Shown here one piece after another: positions 24,184-31,785 of a stretch of DNA of 60,251 nt. Both the position numbers and the translations under genes were made by a program. Within the stretch, counting starts at the first letter, position 1, and each line of letters begins with the position of its first letter. The stretch is from a virus, in IMG/VR virus record IMGVR_UViG_3300037963_001896, positions 1-60,251 of that record. The stretch is one strand, 5' to 3'. The notes beneath the pieces are model-generated. The model saw only the letters and a list, made by a program, of their open reading frames with translations, was not told the origin of the DNA and ran no database searches.

Positions 24184-25941
24184 TTAAATCCCCCTTAGTT
24201 CATCTATAGATTCACCAATGCAGATTTCGTTAACAACTTTAGCTGACTCTACTTGAATCTCAAAAGTACTATGAAGTTTACTGGGAAGCCTTACTATAGG
24301 TTCAGGGATAGCAGTAGCACTAAAAGATGTAGGAGAACTACCAGTTACCGAGTAAGCGCTGCCAGAAGTGCTTATAGTAGCGTTGTAATACAAACTACCA
24401 TCTCCGTACACTTTTACTGTAACAGGATATTCTTCTGCTTGTACTTTAACAAAACCCATACTGGTAGGTTTAGGAGTAACAAACTCTTTTGTTTTCCAAG
24501 TAAACGTCTTATTAGTAGTAGCGCCTTGGAACTTTTGTATTCTTGGACCCGAACCAGTTTCTACTATTAAATAGAGTTCGTTATCTACTGGATTAGTAAA
24601 ACCACCAGAAGCATCTGTAGTACCAGTTTGAGTTAAAGTAGTAAGCGTATTCATTTGATCTCCTCGAGGATCAAATATAAACCCGCCATAATTAGAGCCA
24701 CTAGTATATAGCCCTACATAACGCCCCTCCCAAAGGAACCCACGTAATGAACTTGGGTAGTAGTCTGCTCTCCATTGTTCAGGAGAAATGATACCTTCGG
24801 TAACAACATTAACATCAGTACCTGCAGCTGCAACAAGCCCGTCGCCCCCTGCATATAAAACAAAAGGACCCATATCAACCATTGATGTTTTACTTTGACA
24901 CGCCTGGGCAGCTTCAATACGTACAACACTCATAGACTGCGGATCGGTACCAGCTATAAGGTAAGGTGTGCCTTTAGTTCCAACAATAAGACCTTGCCCC
25001 GCCATTTTTATGCCCACAATCTCTTCTTCAAGAGTTATTCTGTAAGCTACAGGCCATGCGTGTGGTAAAAACGGCTCAGAAAAACAAATTCTTTTACCTG
25101 TAAAGCCTGCAAATATACCGTTAGGCATTGCAGTCAAACCTTTCATTGGTCCATCAGGATAGTCAGCACTTACTTCGTTTGGAGGCCCTATCCAATAAGT
25201 GCTTGGTATAACTTCAGCAAGTTGCGAGTTATTTAAATTATCAGTTGTACTACCTGCAGACAGATTGACTTCTTTAACAAACTGAAATGCGGTGGTGTTT
25301 GAACCTGTGTTAGATCTATAGATACGTTTCTTTACAATATTGGTATTAGTACGACCGGCACCAGAACCTGCACTCGTATCCATATTATTTATAGTAACTG
25401 TCTGTCCATCTACTTTATCAAACACTGTAGATGCTGGAGAAGGGGGTCCTTCTTCTCCGTACGCAGACACAAAAGTGTACACGTACGATGTGCTGTACTT
25501 TGTTTGTGTACCGTCATCTGTTCCAGACACACTAGTACCAACAGTGCCAGTTGGAGCAGGAATACCTAAACGATAAGAAGTATTAGGGTAAGGAGCACCG
25601 CCTGTTGTAATAAGGCTATTATTAGACATACGAGCAAAAGATGCAGACTCGCCCGTCCAATATAAACGGTCAGTATTATCGCCAGCTATAGGACCAGGAA
25701 CTACATCAACTCCTTCGTCTGCCCATTCAAGCCAGTATTCATTACCGCCAGTTCTGTATTTATAGATTGAGTTTTGACCCGCTGTGTCCAACGTATAGTC
25801 GTTTGTATTGTCACGAATGGGTGTTAAACGACCGCTATCAAGGATAACGTCTTCAGCAGTTTGTGCCAAAGTGTCAGCTAGTAACCTGGGCGATAGTTGT
25901 GGAGCTATACCTCCAAATGTTACAAGCTTAAAATACGCCAC
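24184..25941 (-). CDS. Tail hub/nozzle-like structural protein
   Basis: 585 aa beginning MAYFKLVTFGGIAPQLSPRL. Beta-rich with repeated blade-like units and many Gly/Thr/Tyr. This N-terminus is familiar from podovirus tail proteins that take the place of P22 gp10 or T7 gp12 (nozzle). I assign the class, not the exact homologue. The start lies next to the endolysin stop. Confidence 0.6.
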   Translation of the reverse strand: MAYFKLVTFGGIAPQLSPRLLADTLAQTAEDVILDSGRLTPIRDNTNDYTLDTAGQNSIYKYRTGGNEYWLEWADEGVDVVPGPIAGDNTDRLYWTGESASFARMSNNSLITTGGAPYPNTSYRLGIPAPTGTVGTSVSGTDDGTQTKYSTSYVYTFVSAYGEEGPPSPASTVFDKVDGQTVTINNMDTSAGSGAGRTNTNIVKKRIYRSNTGSNTTAFQFVKEVNLSAGSTTDNLNNSQLAEVIPSTYWIGPPNEVSADYPDGPMKGLTAMPNGIFAGFTGKRICFSEPFLPHAWPVAYRITLEEEIVGIKMAGQGLIVGTKGTPYLIAGTDPQSMSVVRIEAAQACQSKTSMVDMGPFVLYAGGDGLVAAAGTDVNVVTEGIISPEQWRADYYPSSLRGFLWEGRYVGLYTSGSNYGGFIFDPRGDQMNTLTTLTQTGTTDASGGFTNPVDNELYLIVETGSGPRIQKFQGATTNKTFTWKTKEFVTPKPTSMGFVKVQAEEYPVTVKVYGDGSLYYNATISTSGSAYSVTGSSPTSFSATAIPEPIVRLPSKLHSTFEIQVESAKVVNEICIGESIDELRGI

Positions 25942-25942
25942 A

Positions 25943-26353
25943 TCACCCCTCCAAAACTAAATCTTTTAGTCGGGTGCTCCTCGGTCCTACTTGTACAGCC
26001 CACTTTGAATCTAACATCTCAACGCCAGCTGTCTCCCAGTCTCCTGCCTCCATGGCAGCTAAAAAGTTTTTGAACCCCATAAGCCTAGATAGACCTAAGT
26101 TGAAGCACATATTTACCATAACACGCTGTCTAGTGTCAGATAAATCTACAAACCAAGGGAAAGCGTTAGTAAGTTCTTCTATACAAATGTCAATGTCATT
26201 ACTTAATAAATAATCAGACTCGTCATCTGTAATGCCGCGATCGTCCAAATTTCTGCCCACGCCAATTGTATTTTTGCCTGCGCTGCATTGGTACAGAGTA
26301 AGAACTACCCCTTCGTCACGTTTTAACTCTTCGATTAACTGCTCTCTATTCAT
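25943..26353 (-). CDS. Endolysin, GH24 lysozyme of the Glu-Cys-Thr type
   Basis: 136 aa from ATG 26353 (overlaps the holin stop by 8 bases; longer in-frame starts are unnecessary). The catalytic E-8-D-5-T signature of T4 lysozyme is present as Glu14, Cys23, Thr29 (RDEGVVLTLYQCSAGKNTIG). Cys in place of Asp occurs in other phage lysozymes and is compatible with activity. No signal peptide or SAR helix, so it needs the holin next door for release. Cleaves peptidoglycan at lysis. Confidence 0.9.
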   Translation of the reverse strand: MNREQLIEELKRDEGVVLTLYQCSAGKNTIGVGRNLDDRGITDDESDYLLSNDIDICIEELTNAFPWFVDLSDTRQRVMVNMCFNLGLSRLMGFKNFLAAMEAGDWETAGVEMLDSKWAVQVGPRSTRLKDLVLEG

Positions 26354-26828
26354 TATCTTTACCGCCCCCATGAGACGCACCAAAGTAAAAAGATATAACA
26401 GCAGACGCTAAACCACCTAAATATCCCAAAACAAGGTTAATTAGAGCTTCGCTGTTTTGCTCTGGCGGTTGTAGGGTTACTAAAAATATATACCCAAGAA
26501 AACCGCCTAACGTAGCAATACCCATAATACGGGTAGTCCAATCTTTAGAAAATTTACTTCTAGCATCTTGTATATCTTTAGTTTCTAAAGCAAATACATC
26601 TACTTCTAACTCGGCCATTTGCAATTCAAAAGCTTGTTCAGCTTTTTTAAGTTCTAGCATTTGTTCAGGTGTTGCAGCTTGAACTGCTTTTTGAATAGCT
26701 TTTGGGTTGTCATCGCACCCTAAAACACTTGCAATTGTTTTTGCAGCCATACCGCCCATAGGACCACCTAGTGCAGTCCCTAATGTAGGAGCTACTGCCC
26801 CTACAAGATTTTTTAATAATGCTTTCAC
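26346..26828 (-). CDS. Holin of the 3-TM GTA type
   Basis: 160 aa. Glycine/alanine-rich hydrophobic N-terminus (6-35), a helical soluble middle (45-85), two membrane helices (about 94-113 and 123-145) and a short tail. This matches the GTA_holin_3TM family. Overlaps the endolysin gene, a normal lysis cassette arrangement. Confidence 0.8.
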   Translation of the reverse strand: MKALLKNLVGAVAPTLGTALGGPMGGMAAKTIASVLGCDDNPKAIQKAVQAATPEQMLELKKAEQAFELQMAELEVDVFALETKDIQDARSKFSKDWTTRIMGIATLGGFLGYIFLVTLQPPEQNSEALINLVLGYLGGLASAVISFYFGASHGGGKDNE

Positions 26829-27085
26829 TCGTCCTCCACAACGATTTCAGGCGCTGGTTTAATTTTATCTTCCGCAATCATATCTCCAATATCTTGCGAC
26901 ATTTTCTCCTGCGCTGCCTGGCTCTTTTTAAGCTGATAAGATTGCTCTACTACCTCACCTTGTAGCTTAATTAGCATGTTAAACCCTTCGACCACTCTAG
27001 GAGTTAGGTCCTCGGTGTTATATTGTTTCCCCTCAAAATTCACTGTCTTAATTTGAGGTTGCTCGTTTTTTACTTCTTCAGTCAT
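26825..27085 (-). CDS. Small phage protein (DUF6447-like)
   Basis: 86 aa, acidic, with IKTVNFEGKQYNTEDLTP at 12-29, typical of a small protein family adjacent to phage lysis genes, then a coiled coil. No membrane segment or lipobox, so not an obvious spanin. Stop overlaps the holin start by 4 bases. Confidence 0.65.
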   Translation of the reverse strand: MTEEVKNEQPQIKTVNFEGKQYNTEDLTPRVVEGFNMLIKLQGEVVEQSYQLKKSQAAQEKMSQDIGDMIAEDKIKPAPEIVVEDE

Positions 27086-27128
27086 AAATTACTCCTTAAA
27101 ATATGTAGTTAACTGATTATACCTAATT

Positions 27129-27287
27129 TTAGCCCTTATACGTCATAGACTTAAGCTTTTCCGGCTTATCACCATCTTTCTTAGGTATAGTATACAAGGT
27201 CACAATGTGCTTACCTTTTATATCTTTCTCCCAAACAAGGTTTACATCCCCACTTGAGATAGATCCTATTACTTGATTCTCATCCAT
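27129..27287 (-). CDS. Small protein, unknown
   Basis: 52 aa (MDENQVIGSI...), with a strong ribosome site AGGAGG. Beta-rich, positively charged C-terminus (SMTYKG). Lies in the lysis cluster between two small genes; no family recognised. Confidence 0.5.
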   Translation of the reverse strand: MDENQVIGSISSGDVNLVWEKDIKGKHIVTLYTIPKKDGDKPEKLKSMTYKG

Positions 27288-27299
27288 TTTTACCTCCTA

Positions 27300-27497
27300 T
27301 TAAGAAAAAAATCTGTCAATCCCAGACGCTACTACAATAAGTACGTATAGGCCTAAAATGTATTTTGTAAACTTGGCATCCATCGCGTCAAACTTTGCAT
27401 CACCTTTATCTAAACGCTTTTCTATGTTCTCATAGCGTATAGCACACTCCCTTTCGTGTGCCGCTAGTTTCTCCATAGATTGCTTTGCCGTTGTCAT
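27300..27497 (-). CDS. Small coiled-coil membrane protein
   Basis: 65 aa: coiled-coil N-terminal part (5-40) and one C-terminal transmembrane helix (about 45-60, YILGLYVLIVVASGI). XhlA/haemolysin-type topology, common in lysis regions, so an accessory lysis role is possible. Stop and start are close to both neighbours. Confidence 0.6.
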   Translation of the reverse strand: MTTAKQSMEKLAAHERECAIRYENIEKRLDKGDAKFDAMDAKFTKYILGLYVLIVVASGIDRFFS

Positions 27498-27498
27498 A

Positions 27499-27834
27499 TT
27501 AATCTAGTAATTCTTTTTCTATTGGGTTAACCCGCGTTGGTTCTTTTGAAAACATAGGATTTCCAGGTATTGAAGCTAAACCATCTTTATTAGCTTGCAA
27601 TTGATCTTCTCCTAAAGTTTCTTTAACCCATGTTTCTATTTGGCTTTTAGTCAATTTATCAAACTCAATAAAAGACCCCGAAGGTTCTTTTAATTCAATA
27701 GGCATAAACGACCTATAAGATTCTCCGTCCTGTGTTCCAATTATATGAAGTGTCGCTTGCTTTACTATGTCTTTATTAGACCCTTCGTTATAAACTTTTA
27801 TCTCGCTAATTTCATATGTAAATTCCATTGCCAT
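27499..27834 (-). CDS. Small phage protein next to fibres
   Basis: 111 aa; beta-rich N-terminal domain (FTYEISEIKVYN...ATLHIIGTQDGE) followed by a helix (LTKSQIETWVKETLGE). This type lies next to fibre genes in many marine phages and may be a fibre assembly factor; not proven. Ribosome site is within the end of the fibre gene region. Confidence 0.55.
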   Translation of the reverse strand: MAMEFTYEISEIKVYNEGSNKDIVKQATLHIIGTQDGESYRSFMPIELKEPSGSFIEFDKLTKSQIETWVKETLGEDQLQANKDGLASIPGNPMFSKEPTRVNPIEKELLD

Positions 27835-27846
27835 TTTAGCCTCCCA

Positions 27847-29553
27847 TTACGCCATTAATACTGAAACAAAAACACCCCAAGAGCTGTTACTTGTTCCTGC
27901 GGTGTGACTAATGCTCAAAGCGCCACCACCTGACGTTACTTGTATTCTAAATGATTCGTTTCCATCTCCTTGAGTGTCGACTGTAAAATCTACTCCTGTA
28001 TTATTGTAGACAGTACCAGTGTCAGGTCTTAACATGGAAAACTGGAAACCAACTCCTGAGCCTCCGTTAGCCACAAACAATACCTGAGAGTGACCATCTG
28101 TGTGATATATATCAATAATACCCATCTTGTAGTAGATGCTAGTTATTGAGTTGAAGGTGTTCATGTTCGTGTAGACATTAGACGAAACAACATTCATAGC
28201 TGTACCGTCTGCCCACGGATTAGTGTCAAATCTTATGCCACCATTTACGTGCAATAAAGCAGTGCTTCCAGGCGATTGGGTTCCGATCCCGACCTGGCCC
28301 CCGCTTTTTATCCTCATTCTCTCATGCTGTGTGCCGTCTACTGCGGTTGCAAAAGACATATACGAATCTCTTGTATCGTCTGTTACGTACACATTTTCTT
28401 TTCCTACAGCGATGTAAGCTGCGTTAGCATATGACTCTGCAGTACCGTCATCACCTGCATTAAACTGAATTCTCTGTTCCAGACTCGCGCTTGCACTGAG
28501 ATGTTCGTAGTTTAAAGTTAATACATTACCTGTGCTTGAGCTTCTTAGTGTTACGTTTAGTGGTGCACTATGCAGGCTGTCAGCGTTACCGCCTACAAGA
28601 TTATTATTTATACTGACTTTGTTGTCATCGGTAAGTGTCAGTTGGTGTTTGCTCGCTTGGTCATTATAAAAACTTATATAACTGTCGTCGGCTTTTTCAA
28701 AGACTCTCCATTTATCTGTTCCATTTCGTGCAAAAGCTAATGCTGTATATTCACCAGAGTTATGAGTGCCATCAATTTTTATAGTTTTATTCGTTGTTCC
28801 TTTAACGTGAAGTTGACCATCAATGGTTGTGCCTGTTCCAATACCTACTTCTTTCGTATCAGCTAGGCGCATAACCTCGGTGTTGCCATTTACAGAAAAC
28901 CTCATGTCGTTTGCGCTATGGTCGTAGCCTATCAATGCGACCGCTCTCGCATCTGCATCTGACCACAAAATAAGCCCTTGGTTTGATGAGGGAGTTCTAA
29001 TATCTATCGCTACCGAATCAGAGTTTTCAATTATAAAAGCATCTGCTCCGTCAGCCGTATAACTTGAACCTGAGTCTCCTGCGTGGACATGGAGCTTACC
29101 TTCTGCTTGCACAATCCCGATACCTAAGCCTGTAGTATCAAGCGTCATCGTTTCGCTATTATTGATAAAGAACTCTAAATGACCATCTGATTGCTCAATC
29201 CTTTCGTGTGTGTCGCCCCACTGCAAAGACATACCTGCGTCTAAGTTAAGGTGCCCACTATTTATAGTCACAGTGTTTGTGAATGTTGGAGTTGATAATG
29301 GAGCTTTTGTAGCGATGCTGTTAGTTATAGTTGTAGAAAAGTTAGCATCGTCCCCGATCGCTGCGGCTAGTTCATTAAGGGTGTCCAACGCTCCAGGGGC
29401 GGAGTCGATCGTAGCGTCAATGGCTGTTTTTACAAAGGCAGTAGTAGCGATCCTTGTGGTGTTATTACCTGCGGATTGCGTAGTCGTAGTCGGATTACCA
29501 CCTAGATTGATGTCATCCGATATTACGTTACTGGTTACCTTAGTGTTTGCCAT
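27847..29553 (-). CDS. Tail fibre protein, paralogue of the next fibre
   Basis: 568 aa. The N-terminal ~95 residues are closely related to those of the fibre at 29553-31541 (both contain NNTTRIATTAFV, SAPG-LDTL-E-AAA, DD--F-TT). The rest is a repetitive beta-fibre with WGDTHERIEQSDGHLEF and GTQSPGSTALLHV elements. It lacks the S74 auto-cleaving C-terminal domain of its neighbour and ends in a beta domain. The 1-base overlap with the next gene suggests tandem duplication followed by divergence. Confidence 0.75.
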   Translation of the reverse strand: MANTKVTSNVISDDINLGGNPTTTTQSAGNNTTRIATTAFVKTAIDATIDSAPGALDTLNELAAAIGDDANFSTTITNSIATKAPLSTPTFTNTVTINSGHLNLDAGMSLQWGDTHERIEQSDGHLEFFINNSETMTLDTTGLGIGIVQAEGKLHVHAGDSGSSYTADGADAFIIENSDSVAIDIRTPSSNQGLILWSDADARAVALIGYDHSANDMRFSVNGNTEVMRLADTKEVGIGTGTTIDGQLHVKGTTNKTIKIDGTHNSGEYTALAFARNGTDKWRVFEKADDSYISFYNDQASKHQLTLTDDNKVSINNNLVGGNADSLHSAPLNVTLRSSSTGNVLTLNYEHLSASASLEQRIQFNAGDDGTAESYANAAYIAVGKENVYVTDDTRDSYMSFATAVDGTQHERMRIKSGGQVGIGTQSPGSTALLHVNGGIRFDTNPWADGTAMNVVSSNVYTNMNTFNSITSIYYKMGIIDIYHTDGHSQVLFVANGGSGVGFQFSMLRPDTGTVYNNTGVDFTVDTQGDGNESFRIQVTSGGGALSISHTAGTSNSSWGVFVSVLMA

Positions 29554-31541
29554 TATCCTTCTAGAGCCTCAATTCTTGATTTTAAATCATCTATTATTGT
29601 CTGTTGTTCTTTCATTGCCTCTACAAGTATCGGAATAATTCCTGATGTTTGTACTGATTTGGCGTACTCTGCATCCCCTTCGTAATTGATTATGTCATGT
29701 ATAGGGTTATCGTCTGAATCTATCTTACATAATCCCGAATCGTTATAGACTAAATCTGATGCTACTGGCTCAACTTCTTGAGCTATGAATCCATATTTTG
29801 TTCCTGAGGGCTGTTTTGATTCTGCCTTCCAAGTAAAAGTACGACCCTTCAATGCTTTAACTTTATCTAAAGCGTTAGGTATTGTGACTATGTTTTCTTT
29901 TAGTCTTTGGTCTGATATATCATTTGATGATGAACCCGTAAAATTGCCTGAAGAATCTATAGTTAATCTGTGTGCACCATTTCCATAATCATAAGCTGCA
30001 TACATAGTTCCATTACCAACTCCAATACTGAAATGTGTTGAACCTGCTTGCGAACCCAGTAGATTTAACACACCATAATTAGATGATGTTGGACTATTTC
30101 CACCATTACCAACAGTTAAATGCGTAGAGGTATTAGAACCCCAAGCCGACCAGCCTGTGGTCGTGTTGTTAAGAGCCATATTTTGGTCTGTGCCAAACCT
30201 TAAAATTTCATCTCCTGGACTAGATGCAGTAGGAGTTGTCCCGTTAGCCATGTAGAGAGTTAAAGGATAGCCACCATCGTTATGTCTGATGCCTAACCTC
30301 CACCCCATGTTTCCTTGTTGCCATGCAAGGAAATTAGAAGCATTCGTTAGCCCTTTGTATAATTGCAAACCATCTATTGCTTCACCTGCGGTGTTACCCA
30401 CTTCAGATATCGTAAGCAGTCCTTTACCTACATTTTGATTTCTGCCTATGGCTACATTACCTGTGTGGTCTATAACAAACGGCGTGGTATGTGTTCCTGA
30501 CGCCATTGGGTCGCCGTCTGCAGCGTTACTTAGTCCAATAGAAAAATGTCCGAATCCTGAACCTCCGTTCCCTATCGCCCAGTTTCTTCTTTCTGAATTA
30601 GAGGAAGTGTCGGTTAGGTAAATTTTTGACATTCCATCGTAGGTAGTTGTGTCTCCCTTAATGTCTAGTTTAGCTGCGGGCGATGTTTGATTGATACCGA
30701 CTAAGCCAGACTTGAGAGTAAGGGTGGCCTTCTGTGATCCTGCTTGGTAGGTATAAAGATCAAACGATGAATCCTCTGAACCATTACTGACATCAGTCAT
30801 CTTCCCTATGGCTAGGAATGCCTCTGTTACGTTACCCGCATCATCATCACCTAGGAAATAAATACGGCCTACTTCATCTCCATCTGCGGGAGAGCTTGAG
30901 TCTTTTTGTAGTATTAGTTGTGGAGCTTGTGCATCGGCATTCGTGTTCTTAATTCTAAACTGCGGGTCAGTTGAGTTAGCGGATTGGACAATGAAGTTGC
31001 TAGCGTTAAAAGTTGCGTCCCCTGTTACACCATCTATTCCAAACTTTAATCCGCTATCTTGATATAACTCAAAGATATTAGAACCTGAACTCACATCTGC
31101 AAGTCCTAGATAGTCCCCTGTATCAGCTGAACCTCCGAAGTGTATCTTGCCCGCCGTTCCTGAAAATTCAAAGTTCGTTGCTGTGACTATCCCAGTACTC
31201 GTAATAGCACCGCTAGCAATAGTTCCTGCATTCGTAATGTTCTGCGTACCCATGTTCAACGCACCAGTCATCGTGCCACCAGATAAAGGTAGCTTGGTGG
31301 CTATCGCATTATTAACAGTAGTAGTAAACGACGGATCATCGTTAAGAGCAGCTGCGATCTCATCAAGAGTATCGAGTGTGCCTGGAGCAGAGTTTATGAG
31401 ATTATTAATCGCGGTCGTAACAAAAGCCGTGGTCGCAATACGTGTGGTATTGTTCCCTGCGCCTTGAGTCGTAGTAGTTGGGTTACCCGCTAAGGCTACG
31501 TCATCTACTATTAACTCACTTTGTACTTTTGTTGTTGCCAT
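29553..31541 (-). CDS. Tail fibre with S74 intramolecular chaperone
   Basis: 662 aa. N-terminal attachment region shared with the downstream fibre, a long Gly/Ser/Thr-rich shaft, and a C-terminal peptidase S74/ICA domain: SDQRLKENI, then TKYGFIAQEVEP and a final coiled coil (IIDDLKSRIEALEG). The serine in SDQRLKE is the expected self-cleavage site, so the last ~115 residues act as a trimerisation chaperone and are cut off. Confidence 0.85.
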   Translation of the reverse strand: MATTKVQSELIVDDVALAGNPTTTTQGAGNNTTRIATTAFVTTAINNLINSAPGTLDTLDEIAAALNDDPSFTTTVNNAIATKLPLSGGTMTGALNMGTQNITNAGTIASGAITSTGIVTATNFEFSGTAGKIHFGGSADTGDYLGLADVSSGSNIFELYQDSGLKFGIDGVTGDATFNASNFIVQSANSTDPQFRIKNTNADAQAPQLILQKDSSSPADGDEVGRIYFLGDDDAGNVTEAFLAIGKMTDVSNGSEDSSFDLYTYQAGSQKATLTLKSGLVGINQTSPAAKLDIKGDTTTYDGMSKIYLTDTSSNSERRNWAIGNGGSGFGHFSIGLSNAADGDPMASGTHTTPFVIDHTGNVAIGRNQNVGKGLLTISEVGNTAGEAIDGLQLYKGLTNASNFLAWQQGNMGWRLGIRHNDGGYPLTLYMANGTTPTASSPGDEILRFGTDQNMALNNTTTGWSAWGSNTSTHLTVGNGGNSPTSSNYGVLNLLGSQAGSTHFSIGVGNGTMYAAYDYGNGAHRLTIDSSGNFTGSSSNDISDQRLKENIVTIPNALDKVKALKGRTFTWKAESKQPSGTKYGFIAQEVEPVASDLVYNDSGLCKIDSDDNPIHDIINYEGDAEYAKSVQTSGIIPILVEAMKEQQTIIDDLKSRIEALEG

Positions 31542-31544
31542 AAT

Positions 31545-31784
31545 CTAACTCTTAGGTTTATCCTCTTTTACAGCTTTTAATGCTTTATAAAATTCGCCGT
31601 CTTTGTCTAGTTTACCATTATCTATATCGTGCCATAACTTATCTAATTGTTCGCCCACAGAAGGGTATGAGGCTTTTCTTTGGACTCCATACGGCATCTG
31701 CGGATCAATTCCTCCATTGTCCACTATGGCTTTTTGTATTGCCTCTTGCTCCTTCTTTTGTTTAGCTGTTAAATCGTCTGCCAT
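31545..31784 (-). CDS. Small fibre-associated protein
   Basis: 79 aa, helical and charged; contains GIDPQMPYGVQRKASYPSVG and QLDKLWHDID, a sequence type regularly placed between fibre genes in marine phages. Probably an assembly chaperone. The start codon directly follows the preceding fibre's stop. Confidence 0.6.
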   Translation of the reverse strand: MADDLTAKQKKEQEAIQKAIVDNGGIDPQMPYGVQRKASYPSVGEQLDKLWHDIDNGKLDKDGEFYKALKAVKEDKPKS

Positions 31785-31785
31785 A

